Assembly (NCBI GenBank): GCA_002498605.1
Contig: DAHY01000025.1
Coordinates: 1 to 9,520, forward strand
Direction: 5' to 3'
From: Methanomassiliicoccaceae archaeon UBA404
Lineage (GTDB): Archaea > Thermoplasmatota > Thermoplasmata > Methanomassiliicoccales > Methanomethylophilaceae
DNA length: 9,520 nt
Part shown: piece by piece, positions 1 to 7,900 of the stretch
How the letters are laid out: each line of letters starts with the position of its first letter
Numbering within the stretch: position 1 is the stretch's first letter
Program-made: the position numbers and the translations under genes
The notes under the pieces: model-generated
Seen by the model: only the letters and a program-made list of their open reading frames with translations
What the model was told of the DNA's origin: nothing
The model's database searches: none

Positions 1-10
1 AATATAATGC

Positions 11-23
11 AAAAGTTAATATA
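11..23 (+). promoter_or_regulatory. BRE/TATA promoter of the winged-helix regulator gene (leaderless)
   Basis: A purine-rich BRE-like stretch (AAAAG, 11-15) is followed by a TATA-like box TTAATATA (16-23). The box centre lies about 27 bp before the ATG at 47. Archaeal transcription normally starts 22-27 bp after the TATA centre, so the transcript should begin at or within a few bases of the start codon. No Shine-Dalgarno precedes the ATG, which fits a leaderless mRNA. Inferred from spacing and composition only. Confidence 0.6.
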
Positions 24-46
24 TCATACACACCAAATCTACTCTG

Positions 47-394
47 ATGTCTAATAAGGAGGAGACGTCGGCAGAGGATATTTTCATCTCATTGGGCGTT
101 CGCCGTAACACTATCAGAATATTGATTTACATGGCGAACCGCAAAGAAGTAACTTCTGACGAACTGGAGGATGCAATGGGCATGAGTCAGCCCAGTGTGT
201 CAACGGCCATCAAAGAGCTAACCGATAAAGGGTGGATTAAAGTCAACTTTATCTATACGGAAGGGAAGGGCAGACCCCGTCACAAGTATGATCTGTCCAA
301 GCCGTTTCAGGAAATTGTTGACGACATAGAATGTGAAACCAACGTTCTCATAAACAAATTGAAGGAAAGCATAGTGTTTTTCAGGGGACTTTGA
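47..394 (+). CDS. Winged-helix (MarR/TrmB-like) transcriptional regulator
   Basis: This 115-aa protein is a single winged-helix DNA-binding domain with a short C-terminal helix. Residues 19-33 form the first helix. Residues 36-45 (TSDELEDAMG) and 47-60 (SQPSVSTAIKELTD) read as the helix-turn-helix, the latter being the recognition helix. Residues 62-82 (GWIKV, then TEGKGRPRHKYDL) form a beta-wing with the GRPRHKY pattern common in archaeal predicted regulators. Residues 85-109 could form a dimerisation helix. There is no ligand domain and no cysteine cluster typical of metal sensing, so the signal and targets are unknown. ATG at 47 is chosen because a TATA-like box sits about 27 bp upstream and no later in-frame start fits. 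The 3' end overlaps rpiA by 14 bp on the opposite strand. The DNA-binding role is well supported; the exact family is not. Confidence 0.85.
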   Translation: MSNKEETSAEDIFISLGVRRNTIRILIYMANRKEVTSDELEDAMGMSQPSVSTAIKELTDKGWIKVNFIYTEGKGRPRHKYDLSKPFQEIVDDIECETNVLINKLKESIVFFRGL

Positions 395-1076
395 AAGTTT
401 CCACTCCATTTCCGTCTGCTATCAAGGCCACCGAGGCCAAATTGAGGAAAAGGCCGTTTTCTATTACGCCGGGTATATTGTTAATGCCCGATTCAAGAAA
501 ATACGGTTTTTCTATACCCTCAAACTTACAGTCATAGATGTAATTCCCTCCGTCGGTTACAAAGACGTCGTTTCCGTTCATTCTGAGTTTCGGCGAACAT
601 CCCAGCTTTTTCAAAGCTAAACCCGTATGTTCATGGCCGAAGCGCAAAACTTCAACAGGCAGAGGAACGGTAAATCCCAATTCGTCCACAAATTTGGATC
701 GGTCCGCAATAATTACCTCAAAGTCCGTGGCGGCGGCTATTATTTTCTCTCTTAACAAAGCTCCGCCAAGACCTTTGATAAGCTGTAAAAGTAAATTGAT
801 TTCGTCGGCTCCGTCAATTGTGACGTCTATCCGACCCACGTCTTCAAACGGCACAACCTTCAAACCGCAGGATTTTCCCAATGCGGTGCTCTGTTCGGAT
901 GTGGACACGCAGGTAAGTGCAAGCTCTTCTTCCGAAACTCTTTCTCCGAGACGTTTTATGGCGTAAGCCGCGGTGGATCCCGTTCCCAGACCCACGGTCA
1001 TACCGTCTTCGATGTACGTGTTTACGGCAGATTCCGCAGCCATCTTTTTGTAATTATCCGTTTCAGACAAGACCAT
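381..1076 (-). CDS. rpiA: Ribose-5-phosphate isomerase A
   Basis: RpiA interconverts ribose 5-phosphate and ribulose 5-phosphate in the cytosol, linking sugar-phosphate metabolism to nucleotide and cofactor synthesis. The 231-aa protein has normal family length and the expected motifs in order: phosphate-binding GLGTGSTA (29-36), TSEQST (59-64), IDGADEI (87-93), KGLGGALLREKI (101-112), GHEHT (147-151), DGGNYIYD (175-182) and PGVIENGLF (202-210). Aligning by spacing to the E. coli enzyme, catalytic residues D81, D84, K94 and E103 correspond to D88, D91, K101 and E110, all present. One glycine of the usual KGGG run is leucine. The start ATG overlaps the end of the upstream creatininase-family gene by 14 bp. 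A good Shine-Dalgarno-like GAGATGAT lies 5 nt before it, inside that gene, implying translational coupling. An internal ATG at codon 12 is a less likely start. Confidence 0.96.
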   Translation of the reverse strand: MVLSETDNYKKMAAESAVNTYIEDGMTVGLGTGSTAAYAIKRLGERVSEEELALTCVSTSEQSTALGKSCGLKVVPFEDVGRIDVTIDGADEINLLLQLIKGLGGALLREKIIAAATDFEVIIADRSKFVDELGFTVPLPVEVLRFGHEHTGLALKKLGCSPKLRMNGNDVFVTDGGNYIYDCKFEGIEKPYFLESGINNIPGVIENGLFLNLASVALIADGNGVETFKVP

Positions 1077-1770
1077 TCTTAATCATCTCTTCAAGTTTGT
1101 CAACCACAAAAGCGTTTATTCTTTTACCGATTTCTTCGGATGCTTTGGAAGTATCCCCTGCAAATCCGTCCGGGAAGCATACCTCGGCACTGCTTCGAAT
1201 CATAAATCCCTGGTCGGAGTATAATCCTATCGGGCGAATATTTTTGACCAAATCCGGGCGTATTGCCAATACTCTGGAGGTTTCCAGCATTCCTCCGTGG
1301 CCGTCGCCTTCAATGCCCTTCATATCCGGACTGTCGGCGGCTATGTCGTAATCCGTAAGGAACATTACTTTGCAATCCGTCTCTCTGACAAAACGTTTGC
1401 AGGCTTCGGAACATGCAGTCATATGCCCCGATCCGGCGTGTCCTGTCATAATCAAAAATTTATCAATCCCCTTTTCATGAGCCGAAACAAGCACATCGTA
1501 CAGCAATGCACGCATGGTGTCGAAAGTAAGCGAAACCGTTCCCGGCATATTTTTGGTCGAAGAATGCAGCCCGTAGTTTATACTGGGAAAAATCAGAATA
1601 TTTTCCATTCTGCGTCCGAGTTCTTTCGCAATCCATTCGGGCTGTATGGTATCGGCATTCAGCGGAAGGTGAGGCCCGTGTGCTTCGACAGCGCCTATGA
1701 CGAAGATTCCGACGGGATTGTTTTTTACCGCGTTTTCGAATTCATCGCGGGTCAGTTCGCCTACATTCAT
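1063..1770 (-). CDS. Creatininase-family metal-dependent amidohydrolase, possible ArfB
   Basis: This 235-aa protein belongs to the creatininase family (PF02633/COG1402), which cleaves C-N amide bonds with bound divalent metals. The N-terminal motif GAVEAHGPHLPLNAD (26-40) supplies putative ligands E29, H31 and D40. TGHAGSGH (109-116) contributes H111, and GHGGMLETS (157-165) contributes E163. The usual NGHGGN and HAGE motifs are both altered, although ligand-type residues remain. In archaea one member of this family is ArfB, the formamide hydrolase acting on a GTP-derived pyrimidine in riboflavin and F420 synthesis. That is a plausible role here, but family members vary in substrate and I cannot assign one firmly. 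The gene is first in an operon with rpiA and diverges from dph6. ATG at 1770 lacks a Shine-Dalgarno and lies about 26 bp from a TATA-like palindrome, suggesting a leaderless transcript. Confidence 0.85.
   Translation of the reverse strand: MNVGELTRDEFENAVKNNPVGIFVIGAVEAHGPHLPLNADTIQPEWIAKELGRRMENILIFPSINYGLHSSTKNMPGTVSLTFDTMRALLYDVLVSAHEKGIDKFLIMTGHAGSGHMTACSEACKRFVRETDCKVMFLTDYDIAADSPDMKGIEGDGHGGMLETSRVLAIRPDLVKNIRPIGLYSDQGFMIRSSAEVCFPDGFAGDTSKASEEIGKRINAFVVDKLEEMIKNGLV
1082..1089 (-). promoter_or_regulatory. Shine-Dalgarno site of rpiA inside the upstream gene
   Basis: On the minus strand GAGATGAT matches 7 of 8 bases of the ideal GAGGTGAT and ends 5 nt before the rpiA ATG. It lies within the last codons of the creatininase-family gene. 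It supports the 1076 start and coupled translation of the two genes. Confidence 0.55.
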
Positions 1771-1791
1771 GACCGGGTATGGGAATATGTT

Positions 1792-1801
1792 AAATTAATT
1801 T
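1792..1801. promoter_or_regulatory. Shared palindromic TATA-like element of a divergent promoter
   Basis: AAATTAATTT is a perfect 10-bp palindrome in the only AT-rich part of the 47-bp gap between two divergent starts. Its centre is about 22 bp from the dph6 ATG (1818) and about 26 bp from the creatininase-family ATG (1770). Both distances suit archaeal TATA-to-start spacing. Neither start has a convincing Shine-Dalgarno at normal spacing: AAGAGG at 1811-1816 is only 1 nt from the dph6 ATG. I infer one element serving two leaderless transcripts. Confidence 0.5.
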
Positions 1802-1817
1802 GACCCTTTGAAGAGGC

Positions 1818-2501
1818 ATGCGTTTGGCTTCATTGTTTTCCGGAGGAAAGGATTCGATGTTTTCGATGTATCTCGCGGTACAATCCGGATTTGAGGTTCC
1901 GTATGTTGTAAGCATCAAACCGGAAAAGGAAGAATCCTGGATTTTTCATGTGCCGAACATAGACATGATACCGGCAATGTCCGAAGCCATGGAAAGAATC
2001 CATGTCAACGGATTTACCGACGGAACCGAAGAAGGGGATATGTCGGGATTGAAGAATGCGTTATCGAATCTGGATATTGACGGGATTGTGATGGGTGCGG
2101 TGTGGTCGGATTACCAGATGGATCGGATGAACCGTGTATGCGACGAACTCGGGTTGAAGGTATTCGCTCCGTTATGGAGAAAAAATCAACACATGGTTTT
2201 GCGGGAAATAGTCGAATCAGGAATCAAAGCCGTGATAATCGGATATTACGCCGAAGGATTCGGACCCGAATGGTTGGGGCGGGAGATCGATTACGATACC
2301 ATTGCCGATCTGGAAAGGCTGAACTCGGAATACGGAGTTAGCGTGACCGGGGAGGGAGGGGAATACGAATCCCTCGTTTTGGACTCCCCGTTGCACAGGC
2401 ATCCGCTGAAGATATCCTCTTTCGGGAACGTTATCGGCAGGAACAGCGGAACGATGAATGTCTTCAATCTTGAGCAAGACTTTCGGGCATATACTTTCTG
2501 A
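1818..2501 (+). CDS. dph6: Diphthine-ammonia ligase (archaeal ATP-pyrophosphatase family)
   Basis: Dph6 carries out the last step of diphthamide formation: ATP-dependent amidation of diphthine on the modified histidine of elongation factor aEF2. The 227-aa protein has the N-type ATP-pyrophosphatase P-loop SGGKDS (8-13), right after the start as usual. It also has the family block GAVWSDYQMDRMNRVCDELG (93-112) ending in FAPLW (116-120), and the signature TGEGGEYE (177-184). Length matches archaeal single-domain members; the extra C-terminal domains of the yeast enzyme are absent. ATG at 1818 is fixed by the P-loop position. The gene is monocistronic, diverges from the creatininase-family gene, and overlaps copA tail-to-tail by 38 bp. 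No dph1/dph2 or dph5 homolog is nearby. Confidence 0.93.
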   Translation: MRLASLFSGGKDSMFSMYLAVQSGFEVPYVVSIKPEKEESWIFHVPNIDMIPAMSEAMERIHVNGFTDGTEEGDMSGLKNALSNLDIDGIVMGAVWSDYQMDRMNRVCDELGLKVFAPLWRKNQHMVLREIVESGIKAVIIGYYAEGFGPEWLGREIDYDTIADLERLNSEYGVSVTGEGGEYESLVLDSPLHRHPLKISSFGNVIGRNSGTMNVFNLEQDFRAYTF

Positions 2502-4707
2502 GCCTCAGAGCGTTTGATACAACCAGCAACGAGGAAGCCGACATAGCCGCCGCGGAAATCATGGGCATCATAGAAATGTTCTCTATCCCCAGAGGGTAAA
2601 GAATTCCTGCCGCAATCGGGATTGCTATGATGTTATACATGAATGCCAGGAACAGATTCTGTTTGATGTTCTTCATTGTGGCTTTGCCCAGTTCCATCGA
2701 TGCGGGTATCGAACGGATATCATCGGTCATCATAACAACATCCGCAGAATCTATGGCGATGTCCGTTCCGGCTCTTACGGCAAGACCCAGATCGGATTGC
2801 ATCAGAGCCGGGGCATCGTTGATGCCGTCTCCGGCCATGGCTACGTATTTCCCTTCGACCTGCAGATTTTTGACAATATCCAATTTATCTCCCGGTGCGG
2901 CGTTGGAAATAACGTTTGTTATTCCGACAGCACCGGCAACGGATCTTGCCGTGGCTTCGTTGTCACCGGTCACCATGATAACTTCCGCTCCGTTTTCGCT
3001 CATGCGCTTGACGGCAAACGCGGATTCCGGCCGAACGGGATCCGATACCGCAATCACACCCAGAAGTTTTTCCTCTTCGGCCACGTAGAAATAGGTCATG
3101 GCTTTATCGGCAAATTCTTTTGCATCCTTGTCGAATTCGGTAATGTCACAGCCGATTTCGGTCATGAGTCTGGGATTGCCTATCGTGACGGTTTTGCCGT
3201 TAATCACGCTTCTGACCCCTCCTCCGGTGACGGATTCGAAACTCTCGTAAGAAGGTATATCGATTCCTTTCTTTTCCGCGTATTCGATTACCGATCTGGC
3301 TATCGGATGTTCGGAGCCGCTTTCCGCGGCGGCCGCAACAGATATCAGATAGTTTTCATCAACGTTTGATGCGATTCCCGTAACTTCGGGGAACCCGACG
3401 GTAATCGTTCCGGTTTTATCCAGAATAATGGTGTTGATGTCTCCGGCTCTTTCCAGAGCGGATGCGCTTTTAAACAGAACCCCTCTGTCCGCCGCCACCC
3501 CCGTACCTACGGTTATGGCCATCGGTGTGGCAAGACCCAGTGCACACGGGCAGGAAATAACGAGAACGGAAATCAATACGGTCAACGAAAATTCCAGGCC
3601 TCTGCCGGCGGCAAACCAAACCAGGAAAGCCGCCACGGCGATGGTAATCACAACCGGCACGAAAACAGCCGCCACACGATCGGCCAATCTGGCAACCGGG
3701 GCTTTTGTGCCCTGTGCGGATTCCATCATCATTATGATTTCATACAGCACGGTGTCCCTTTCTGTTCTTAGGGTTTCGATTATCATATTGCCGGTGCCGT
3801 TCACGGTTCCGGCAAAAACATCATCGCCGACATTCTTGGTGACCGGCATACTTTCCCCGGTCAGCATGGATTCGTTAACCGATGATGTTCCCGAAACAAC
3901 TTTTCCGTCAACCGGAACCCGTCCTCCGGGTTTGACGGATACCCGATCCCCCACCGAAACTTCGGAAACGGGGACTTCGGTTTCAACACCGTTTTTCACA
4001 ACGATTGCGGTATCCGGCTGAAGGTCCATCAAACCTCTGACGGCAGAATTGGTTTTGACTTTGGAACGGGATTCCAGATACTTTCCTACGGATATCAGTG
4101 TTATGATCATCGCGGCCGATTCATAAGTGAGATGGGCGGCGGGTTCGCCGAGTATCAGCATGGCGGTGTTCCAGAAGGCGTACAGCAAAGATGCCGTAGC
4201 TCCCAACGCCACCAATGAATCCATCGTCGGGGTGCCGGTACGGAGTGCGGGGTAACCGCGCAGGAAGAATCTTCTTCCGGCATAAATCACCGGCAGACAG
4301 AGAATCATTTGCACAATTGCCATAACTGCCAAGTGATCGGAGAGCCAGGGAATGTGTCCGAACATGTCCCACATGCCGATGGTGAACAGCGGCACGGTAA
4401 ACACGGCGGCCAGAATCAGATCTCTTTTCATAATCATTGATTCTTTGGCTTCGGTCTCGGCTATAATCTGGGGATCGTCCTCGATTGTCGTATAACCGGA
4501 ATTTTCTACAATTTTGATTAAACCGTTTTTATCTATTATGTCCGGGTTGTAGGTAACGGCAGCAATGCTGTTGCCGAAATTTACAGCCGCCTCATAAACT
4601 CCGTCTGCGGATTTAAGAGCTTTTTCAACTCTTTGTGAGCAGGCGGTACAGGACATTCCGCCTATGCGCAGGGTAGTTCTTTTCCGGACTTCATCCGAAG
4701 AGGCCAC
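2464..4707 (-). CDS. copA: Copper-exporting P1B-type ATPase
   Basis: This 747-aa membrane pump should expel Cu(I) from the cytoplasm using ATP. It has one N-terminal heavy-metal-associated domain with GMSCTAC (CxxC at C20 and C23), then a first membrane block from about residue 95 to 210. Next come the actuator loop with TGES (283-286), the membrane CPC metal site (386-388, in SCPCALGLATP), the phosphorylated aspartate D430 in DKTGT, SEHP (465-468) and the hinge GDGINDAP (626-633). YN at 691-692 and MSASS at 722-726 in the last two helices are the P1B-1 signature for Cu(I)/Ag(I), as opposed to Zn/Cd. Length is typical of single-HMA CopA. The start is GTG, overlapping the end of copZ by 17 bp, and is supported by GAGGTGA just upstream. 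The 3' end overlaps dph6 on the other strand. Confidence 0.95.
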   Translation of the reverse strand: MASSDEVRKRTTLRIGGMSCTACSQRVEKALKSADGVYEAAVNFGNSIAAVTYNPDIIDKNGLIKIVENSGYTTIEDDPQIIAETEAKESMIMKRDLILAAVFTVPLFTIGMWDMFGHIPWLSDHLAVMAIVQMILCLPVIYAGRRFFLRGYPALRTGTPTMDSLVALGATASLLYAFWNTAMLILGEPAAHLTYESAAMIITLISVGKYLESRSKVKTNSAVRGLMDLQPDTAIVVKNGVETEVPVSEVSVGDRVSVKPGGRVPVDGKVVSGTSSVNESMLTGESMPVTKNVGDDVFAGTVNGTGNMIIETLRTERDTVLYEIIMMMESAQGTKAPVARLADRVAAVFVPVVITIAVAAFLVWFAAGRGLEFSLTVLISVLVISCPCALGLATPMAITVGTGVAADRGVLFKSASALERAGDINTIILDKTGTITVGFPEVTGIASNVDENYLISVAAAAESGSEHPIARSVIEYAEKKGIDIPSYESFESVTGGGVRSVINGKTVTIGNPRLMTEIGCDITEFDKDAKEFADKAMTYFYVAEEEKLLGVIAVSDPVRPESAFAVKRMSENGAEVIMVTGDNEATARSVAGAVGITNVISNAAPGDKLDIVKNLQVEGKYVAMAGDGINDAPALMQSDLGLAVRAGTDIAIDSADVVMMTDDIRSIPASMELGKATMKNIKQNLFLAFMYNIIAIPIAAGILYPLGIENISMMPMISAAAMSASSLLVVSNALRLRKYMPESLAQD

Positions 4708-4918
4708 GCTTCACCTCTGCGCGATAACCCGCATCTACGACGACGCGAACCAGATCTTTTTCGGTAACAACTGACTCGTCGTAAGTTATTTTGGCAGAGC
4801 CTTTTTTCTGTTCCACAACAACTTCAGATACTCCTTCGGTTGCGTTAAGGGCAGATTCTACCTTCGCAACGCAGTTTCCACAGGTCATTCCCTGTATCTT
4901 GAGGTTTGTTTTAGCCAT
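4691..4918 (-). CDS. copZ: CopZ-type copper chaperone (single HMA domain)
   Basis: This 75-aa protein is almost entirely one heavy-metal-associated ferredoxin-like domain. The metal-binding loop GMTCGNC (10-16) gives the CxxC pair C13 and C16. The rest shows the expected pattern: a helix at 17-26, a strand around VSEVVVEQKKG, another near AKITYDES, and DLVRVVVDAGY near the end. Such proteins carry Cu(I) in the cytoplasm and hand it to the partner ATPase, here encoded immediately downstream with a 17-bp overlap. The reading frame is open to 5026, inside the helicase gene. I chose ATG at 4918 because the HMA fold begins right there, the extension has no domain-like character, and a TATA-like box is centred about 25 bp before it. 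Metal choice (copper) is inferred from the neighbouring P1B-1 pump. Confidence 0.9.
   Translation of the reverse strand: MAKTNLKIQGMTCGNCVAKVESALNATEGVSEVVVEQKKGSAKITYDESVVTEKDLVRVVVDAGYRAEVKRGLFG
4711..4717 (-). promoter_or_regulatory. Shine-Dalgarno site of copA (fixes the GTG start)
   Basis: The minus strand reads GAGGTGA then AGC then GTG. GAGGTGA is a full 7-base match to the complement of the 16S rRNA 3' end. It lies within the last codons of copZ, so copA translation is probably coupled to copZ. Confidence 0.65.
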
Positions 4919-4924
4919 GAAAGC

Positions 4925-4936
4925 GAATTGCATTTC
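4925..4936. repeat. 12-bp imperfect inverted repeat in the copZ promoter (possible operator)
   Basis: GAATTGCATTTC agrees with its own reverse complement at 10 of 12 positions, around a TGCA core. It lies between the copZ TATA-like box (4939-4947) and the ATG (4918), where a bound repressor would block transcription start. No copper-sensor gene is adjacent. Short palindromes occur by chance, so this is only a candidate. Confidence 0.25.
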
Positions 4937-4938
4937 CG

Positions 4939-4947
4939 ATATAATAA
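4939..4947 (-). promoter_or_regulatory. TATA-like promoter of the copZ-copA operon
   Basis: The minus strand reads TTATTATAT, centred about 25 bp before the copZ ATG, in the 32-bp gap after the helicase stop. The spacing predicts a leaderless copZ message. Upstream of the ATG I see no Shine-Dalgarno. It gives the copper genes independent expression from the large upstream gene. Confidence 0.55.
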
Positions 4948-4950
4948 CAA

Positions 4951-7900
4951 TCAGTTCCTGCTTTCTATCGCCGCCACAATCTTGGCAATCTCTCTTTCGG
5001 GGTCTTTCCACATCCCCGGAGTCCATACCCTGTGCATGGTCCAGCCGTTGGATTCAAGGTATTTCTGTCTGTGGTAATCCCTTTCTCTCGTGGATTGGGA
5101 TATGCTGTAAAGATGACCGTCCGTTTCGATACCCAGTATATAATTTCCGTTCTGCTTCACGGCCAAATCTATCCTGTATCCTCCGATACCAACGTTACGG
5201 TCCACGGTGTATCCTTTGCGAACAAGGGAATTGTAGACTCTGTCGGACATACTGCTCTGCGCTTCTATAATCGGGGACTCGATCCACCGGGCATCGTTGA
5301 ATGACTGAAGGATACTGTCGGCCAAGACTTTGTTCCCGTTGCTGATGGCTTCGGAATACTGCAGATATTTTTTCAGCAGTCTGGGACCGTCGTTCGCAAC
5401 ATCTTCCACTTTGAGGTCTTCGGGCCCGATTGAAGTGACTATGTGGATTTTCCGTTTGGCGCGGCTGATGGCAACGTTCAGACGGTTTTCCCCTCCCTGG
5501 TTGTTCAGCCATCCGAACCTCTGAACCATTCTTCCGTCGGGATTCGGAGCATATCCCACGGAGAACATTATAACGTCTCTTTCGTCCCCCTGGACGGTTT
5601 CTATGTTTTTGATAAACAGACCGACGTCCTCGCCGTTGTCAAATCTTACGGATTCCTCGTCAACGATTTTACCGAATACGGGATCCCGGGCACATTCGAT
5701 ATCGAGCATATCGCTTATCAAATCCCTTTGAGCGGCGTTGAACGTAAGTATGCCCACACTTTCATTTTCTCTGCGGGTCATAAAGAAGTTCTTCAGCAAC
5801 GCCACGATTTTCGCGGCCTCGGCTTTGTTACGGGTATTGTCCCAGATGCCGTTGACTCTGTGAACTTCGATCGGCGGAACTTCCGGTTCTTTGATATTGG
5901 GGGAAACGTACAGATCGCCTTTGTAAAACGCATAGTTGGAGAACGCAATCAGTTCTTCGTATTTGGAACGGTAGTGGAAGTTCAACAGAATGGAATCATA
6001 TCTGGCTCTTGCCAAATCCAGTAAACTGTCTTCCTCAAGCGCGGCTTCGTCATCCATCTGCCCCTCTTCGTATTCCAAACGGCCGAATCCCAGACTGCTG
6101 GGCCTGAGCTGTTTGTGGTCTCCGGAGATGACCACTTTGTTGGCTCTGTATATCGACGGTATGCCTCTTTCGACGTACATCTGAGAAGCCTCGTCGAATA
6201 TAACCAGATCGAACAGTCCCATACGAAGGGGCAGGACTTCGGAAACAGCATCCGGAGTCATAAGCCAGACTCTTATTCCGTTAAACAATTCATGATCGAA
6301 ACGTTCGACAAATCTGTTGATGTTCCATTTGCGTTTGCTGTCCGCAACCCTCAGCATATCCCCGCGGCGTTTGGAATCCGTAAGATTCTGCATATATCCC
6401 TGGAAATAATATTCCGCGGAGTCCTTTGCCAGTTCCATTTTTTCATTTATCTTTTCATCTATATCGGAAACGATGCGGTCGAAATCACGTATGTGCTGCA
6501 TCAAATCCTTGTTTTCGGCATCAAATCTCTGCAGACGTTCGTTCAGAATATACTTCAGTATCTGATCGTTGCATTGCTGAGGCCTGTATTTCAAAACCTC
6601 GGTCAGACTCAACAGATTCTTTCCGTAGATTTTTTCTTCCCGGCTCATGCGGTCGTACGCGGCCCCCCGTTCGGAAAATATTTCGTAATCTATCAATCCG
6701 TCCAGGAATTTCCTCGGTTCGTCCAACAATAAGTCGACCATGGTCCTGTCATATTTCACAAAGCCCATCTTCAGAATATTTTCGGCTTCGTTCACTAATT
6801 TTTTTCTTCCCATGGAGCGGGAAATGGCATTTTTGGATTTCAGAGCGGTTAACTTGTCTTCCAGGTTCCTGACGAGCATTTTAATTTCGCCCAAATCATA
6901 TTCGGAAAGGTTGTGCCGCATGGCTTCAATCCAGGGGGTGCGTTGCAAACATTCGTGATACTCATCGAATCCCTTGAATGTGACAGAGTCGGAGAACGTT
7001 TTGTGTAGATTCCTGATTTCCTCATAAGTCAATGCAAGAAGGGAAGAACTTATTCCTTCTCTCAAAATTTTGTATTCTTCGTACTGATGTCTGTCGTTAA
7101 GATCGAGCCACCGATCCATGGAGTACAGTTTGTAAGGAGACACGCCGAAGTCATCCGGTTCATACATGCGTTTGGAAATTCCGTCCAGTATGCTGAAGTT
7201 TCTGTCGACGGATTCAGAGATTTCTCCGAGATTGGTATTGTTCCTGAGGTTCTCGGGTTCAAGCATCCGTCCTATCTGATCGTAAAAATTCTTTTTGTCT
7301 CCCGTATCGTCTATAAGCATACAGTATTTGGATAAAGTACCCAGTCTGGAATATACGACGTCAAGGGCGGTTTTCTTTTCCGAAACCATAAGCACGTTTC
7401 TTCCGTGCATTATTTCGGAAACAATCAAAGCCGTGATTACCTGTGATTTTCCCGTGCCGGGCGGTCCCTGAACCACTAACGCATCATTTTTCTGTATTCC
7501 CGTAAGGACGTTTTCCTGGGCGCTGTTCAGAGGATTGATGTACAGGAGGTTTTTTTCCGAAGCGCCCAATCCTTTTTCTTCAATCTCTTTTCCGGACAGA
7601 GGGTCTCTCCCGAATTCGCTGAAATCGTGCGGATCCCAATCTTTGACAAGATCGTTCAGTACTTTGTTTATGCTTCTGTTTCCTATGATATTCTCAAAGT
7701 CCAGGTGTATCGAACTGGAGTATGAGGAATAACGTCCGAGGACCATGTTGGGTACGATTTTCAGCTGTCCCGGGAGATATTTGGGAAATTCTCCGGCCTT
7801 GTATTCCCTGAAAGGCACTATGGTCGGTTCGCAGGATTCCATGGAGATGCCCTGTTCGGAATAGAATTCAATCATCTTTTCCAGGAAATTGTCCGTGTTG

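Noticed and set aside
55..63. AAGGAGGAG as a Shine-Dalgarno for the first gene
   Set aside because: It lies downstream of the ATG within codons for Lys-Glu-Glu and no start codon follows it in frame at a useful distance.
395..460. Transcription terminators at convergent gene ends
   Set aside because: Only short T runs (such as 377-381 and around 453-456) are present, inside coding sequence and without a hairpin; not enough to call.
760..775. Damaged active site in RpiA because KGGG reads KGLG
   Set aside because: The catalytic lysine and glutamate are both in place with correct spacing and the rest of the protein is intact; this is likely normal variation.
3428..4021. Long plus-strand open frame antisense to copA (197 codons), and similar ones at 2627-3369
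   Set aside because: They lie over well-conserved copA motifs, their translations look low-complexity or domainless, and they have no start signals; they reflect codon bias of the real gene.
4919..5026. A 36-residue N-terminal extension of CopZ reaching into the helicase gene
   Set aside because: It lies out of frame over the conserved helicase C-terminus, shows no domain character, and a TATA-like box with correct spacing precedes the inner ATG at 4918.
5443..6872. Plus-strand open frames antisense to the helicase gene
   Set aside because: The minus-strand frame carries all helicase motifs; the antisense translations resemble no family and lack promoters.
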